Of a stretch of DNA of 64,000 nucleotides, positions 63,090 through 64,000 are shown piece by piece (the first letter of the stretch is position 1; the number at the start of each line of letters is the position of its first letter). The stretch comes from Azophilus sp965220835 (lineage in GTDB: Bacteria; Pseudomonadota; Gammaproteobacteria; Pseudomonadales; Azotimanducaceae): NCBI GenBank assembly GCA_965220835.1, contig OZ244842.1:3348001-3412000 (forward strand). Reading direction: 5' to 3'. The position numbers and the translations under genes are program-made. The notes beneath the pieces are model-generated. The model made no database searches. It was not told where the DNA came from and saw nothing but the letters and a program-made list of their open reading frames with translations.

Positions 63090-63980
63090 ATGGTTAAGCA
63101 CTTATTGAAACGATTTGAGGCCTTCGAGGCCTTGGCCGCCGCGGAGCTTTCCGGCGTCGCCCGTCACACCCAGGTCATCAGCATCCCCGCCAACCGCTGG
63201 GCGCTGCGCGAAGGCCGAACGCTCAGCGGCAGCTACTATCTGGTCCAGGGCCGCGTGCGGCTTTTTTCGCCAGCCCAGGTGGTTGGCCACCGCTCCCGTG
63301 ACGCCCGCCTGCCGCTCTACCCGGGCCACGACGCCATCCGCACGCTCACCGCCGTGCGCCTGCTGCATGTGGACACCGCTTCGGTGGCCTTGCTGTTGGG
63401 CCGGGAGGATCTGAAGCCGAAGCAGGAAGTGCTGTTGCCCTGGGAGCAGCGCTTCCTCGGCTCGCCGCTCATGCGGCGCTTGGATGCAGGCGTTTGGCAG
63501 AAGCTGTTCAGCGAGCTTGAAGAACGCCCCTTCGCGGCGGGCGACAACTTGATCGCCGAAGGCGACCCCGCCAGCGACTTCCTGGTTCTGAAGTCGGGCC
63601 GCGCCGCCGTGCGCCGGGATGGCCGCACGCTGGCCCAACTGGTGCCCGGGGACTTCTTCGGCGAGGACGCCCTCATCATGAATGGCCGCCGTAACGCCAC
63701 GGTCAGCGCCTTGGAGGCGGGTGCCGTCCTGCGGCTGCCCAAGGACCGCTTCGTAGCGCTCTTGCTGGACCGCGTGGTGCGCTTTGTTGAATGCTCCGAT
63801 GCGGGCATCAACATCGACATCGGCCAGCCCGGCGCGTTGGCCAGCTTCCGCCAGACCTTAACCGCCTTGGACCCCAAGCAACGCTACCAAGTCATCGGCG
63901 GTCGCCCCGAGGAGCGAGCCTTGGCCACCTTCATTCTGGCCCAAAAAGGCCTTGACGCCTGGGCAATGGCCGAGGACTGA
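63090..63980 (+). CDS. Cyclic-nucleotide-binding protein with rhodanese-like tail
   Basis: The 296-residue protein has an N-terminal degenerate cNMP-type beta-roll (ANRWALREGRTLSGSYYLVQ), a second, better formed one from about residue 135 (FAAGDNLIAEGDPASDFLVL, PGDFFGEDALIMNGRRNATV), and a C-terminal segment (KQRYQVIGGRPEERALATFIL) like a rhodanese fold lacking the catalytic cysteine. No helix-turn-helix is seen, so it is not a Crp-type regulator. ATG at 63090 is chosen. It follows purD where Pseudomonas has retS. A GTG at 63985 may start another gene beyond the window. Confidence 0.75.
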   Translation: MVKHLLKRFEAFEALAAAELSGVARHTQVISIPANRWALREGRTLSGSYYLVQGRVRLFSPAQVVGHRSRDARLPLYPGHDAIRTLTAVRLLHVDTASVALLLGREDLKPKQEVLLPWEQRFLGSPLMRRLDAGVWQKLFSELEERPFAAGDNLIAEGDPASDFLVLKSGRAAVRRDGRTLAQLVPGDFFGEDALIMNGRRNATVSALEAGAVLRLPKDRFVALLLDRVVRFVECSDAGINIDIGQPGALASFRQTLTALDPKQRYQVIGGRPEERALATFILAQKGLDAWAMAED

Positions 63981-64000
63981 CGTCGTGGCCGAACACAAAC

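Overview
The window looks like chromosome of a GC-rich gammaproteobacterium. The evidence is gene order rather than any single gene: rph-pyrE, slmA-argB-algC-coaBC facing radC-rpmB-rpmG-mutM, ilvI-ilvH-ilvC-pssA-msrP, and dsbD-aroQ-accB-prmA-DUF3426-purH-purD are all arrangements known from Pseudomonas- and Escherichia-type genomes, and SlmA is itself a gammaproteobacterial protein. I cannot name a genus; an uncultivated marine or host-associated lineage is a guess. I saw no rRNA, tRNA, CRISPR array or intact insertion sequence.

Layout. 0.3-4.7 kb is accessory: an HD-domain protein, a GNAT acetyltransferase, a 1.1-kb stretch with operator-like palindromes, and a tail-to-tail DUF5131 / TcmP pair. 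4.8-9.6 kb holds lon and two acyl-CoA dehydrogenases, all on the minus strand. 9.7-11.8 kb is decaying DNA (a frameshifted DUF4143-type ATPase and an amber-interrupted ORF). 11.8-17.3 kb has small-molecule and nucleotide housekeeping genes: a VOC protein, a Cys/Met-metabolism PLP enzyme, a dimeric-type dUTPase, a macrodomain protein, a Nudix hydrolase, rph and pyrE. 17.3-24.2 kb is an accessory block inserted between pyrE and slmA, which are neighbours in E. coli: an ATPase, a duplicated scrap of rph, hipBA, a GST, a cytochrome c-PQQ dehydrogenase, a truncated nuclease-fold gene and a DUF433/DUF5615 toxin-antitoxin pair. 24.4-30.9 kb resumes the conserved block through mutM. A second ATPase cassette (31-32.2 kb) precedes the branched-chain amino acid operon, pssA and msrP (32.4-37.7 kb).

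38-42.6 kb carries a DUF457 membrane protein and then a phosphofructokinase with a pyrophosphate-type active site, convergent with a membrane pyrophosphatase; together they suggest pyrophosphate-linked energy metabolism. 42.7-53.1 kb contains amine/polyamine-type flavoenzymes (one PuuB-like, two tandem Tat-exported spermidine-dehydrogenase-like), a large DUF5916 outer-membrane-type protein, an orphan nucleotidyltransferase antitoxin and a secreted cupin. 53.3-64 kb has DUF2333, a lipoprotein with a tandem repeat at its 3' end, and the dsbD-to-purD cluster, ending in a cyclic-nucleotide-binding protein.

The strongest unusual signals are genes missing from otherwise conserved neighbourhoods (accC, dusB-fis, trimeric dut, msrQ), in-frame insertions of about 40 and 30 residues in PrmA and PurD, a three-copy double-hairpin repeat, and the rph-scrap-bordered island. 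I found no clear candidate for a wholly new multi-gene system. The nearest are the DUF5131/TcmP pair and the pyrE-slmA island.
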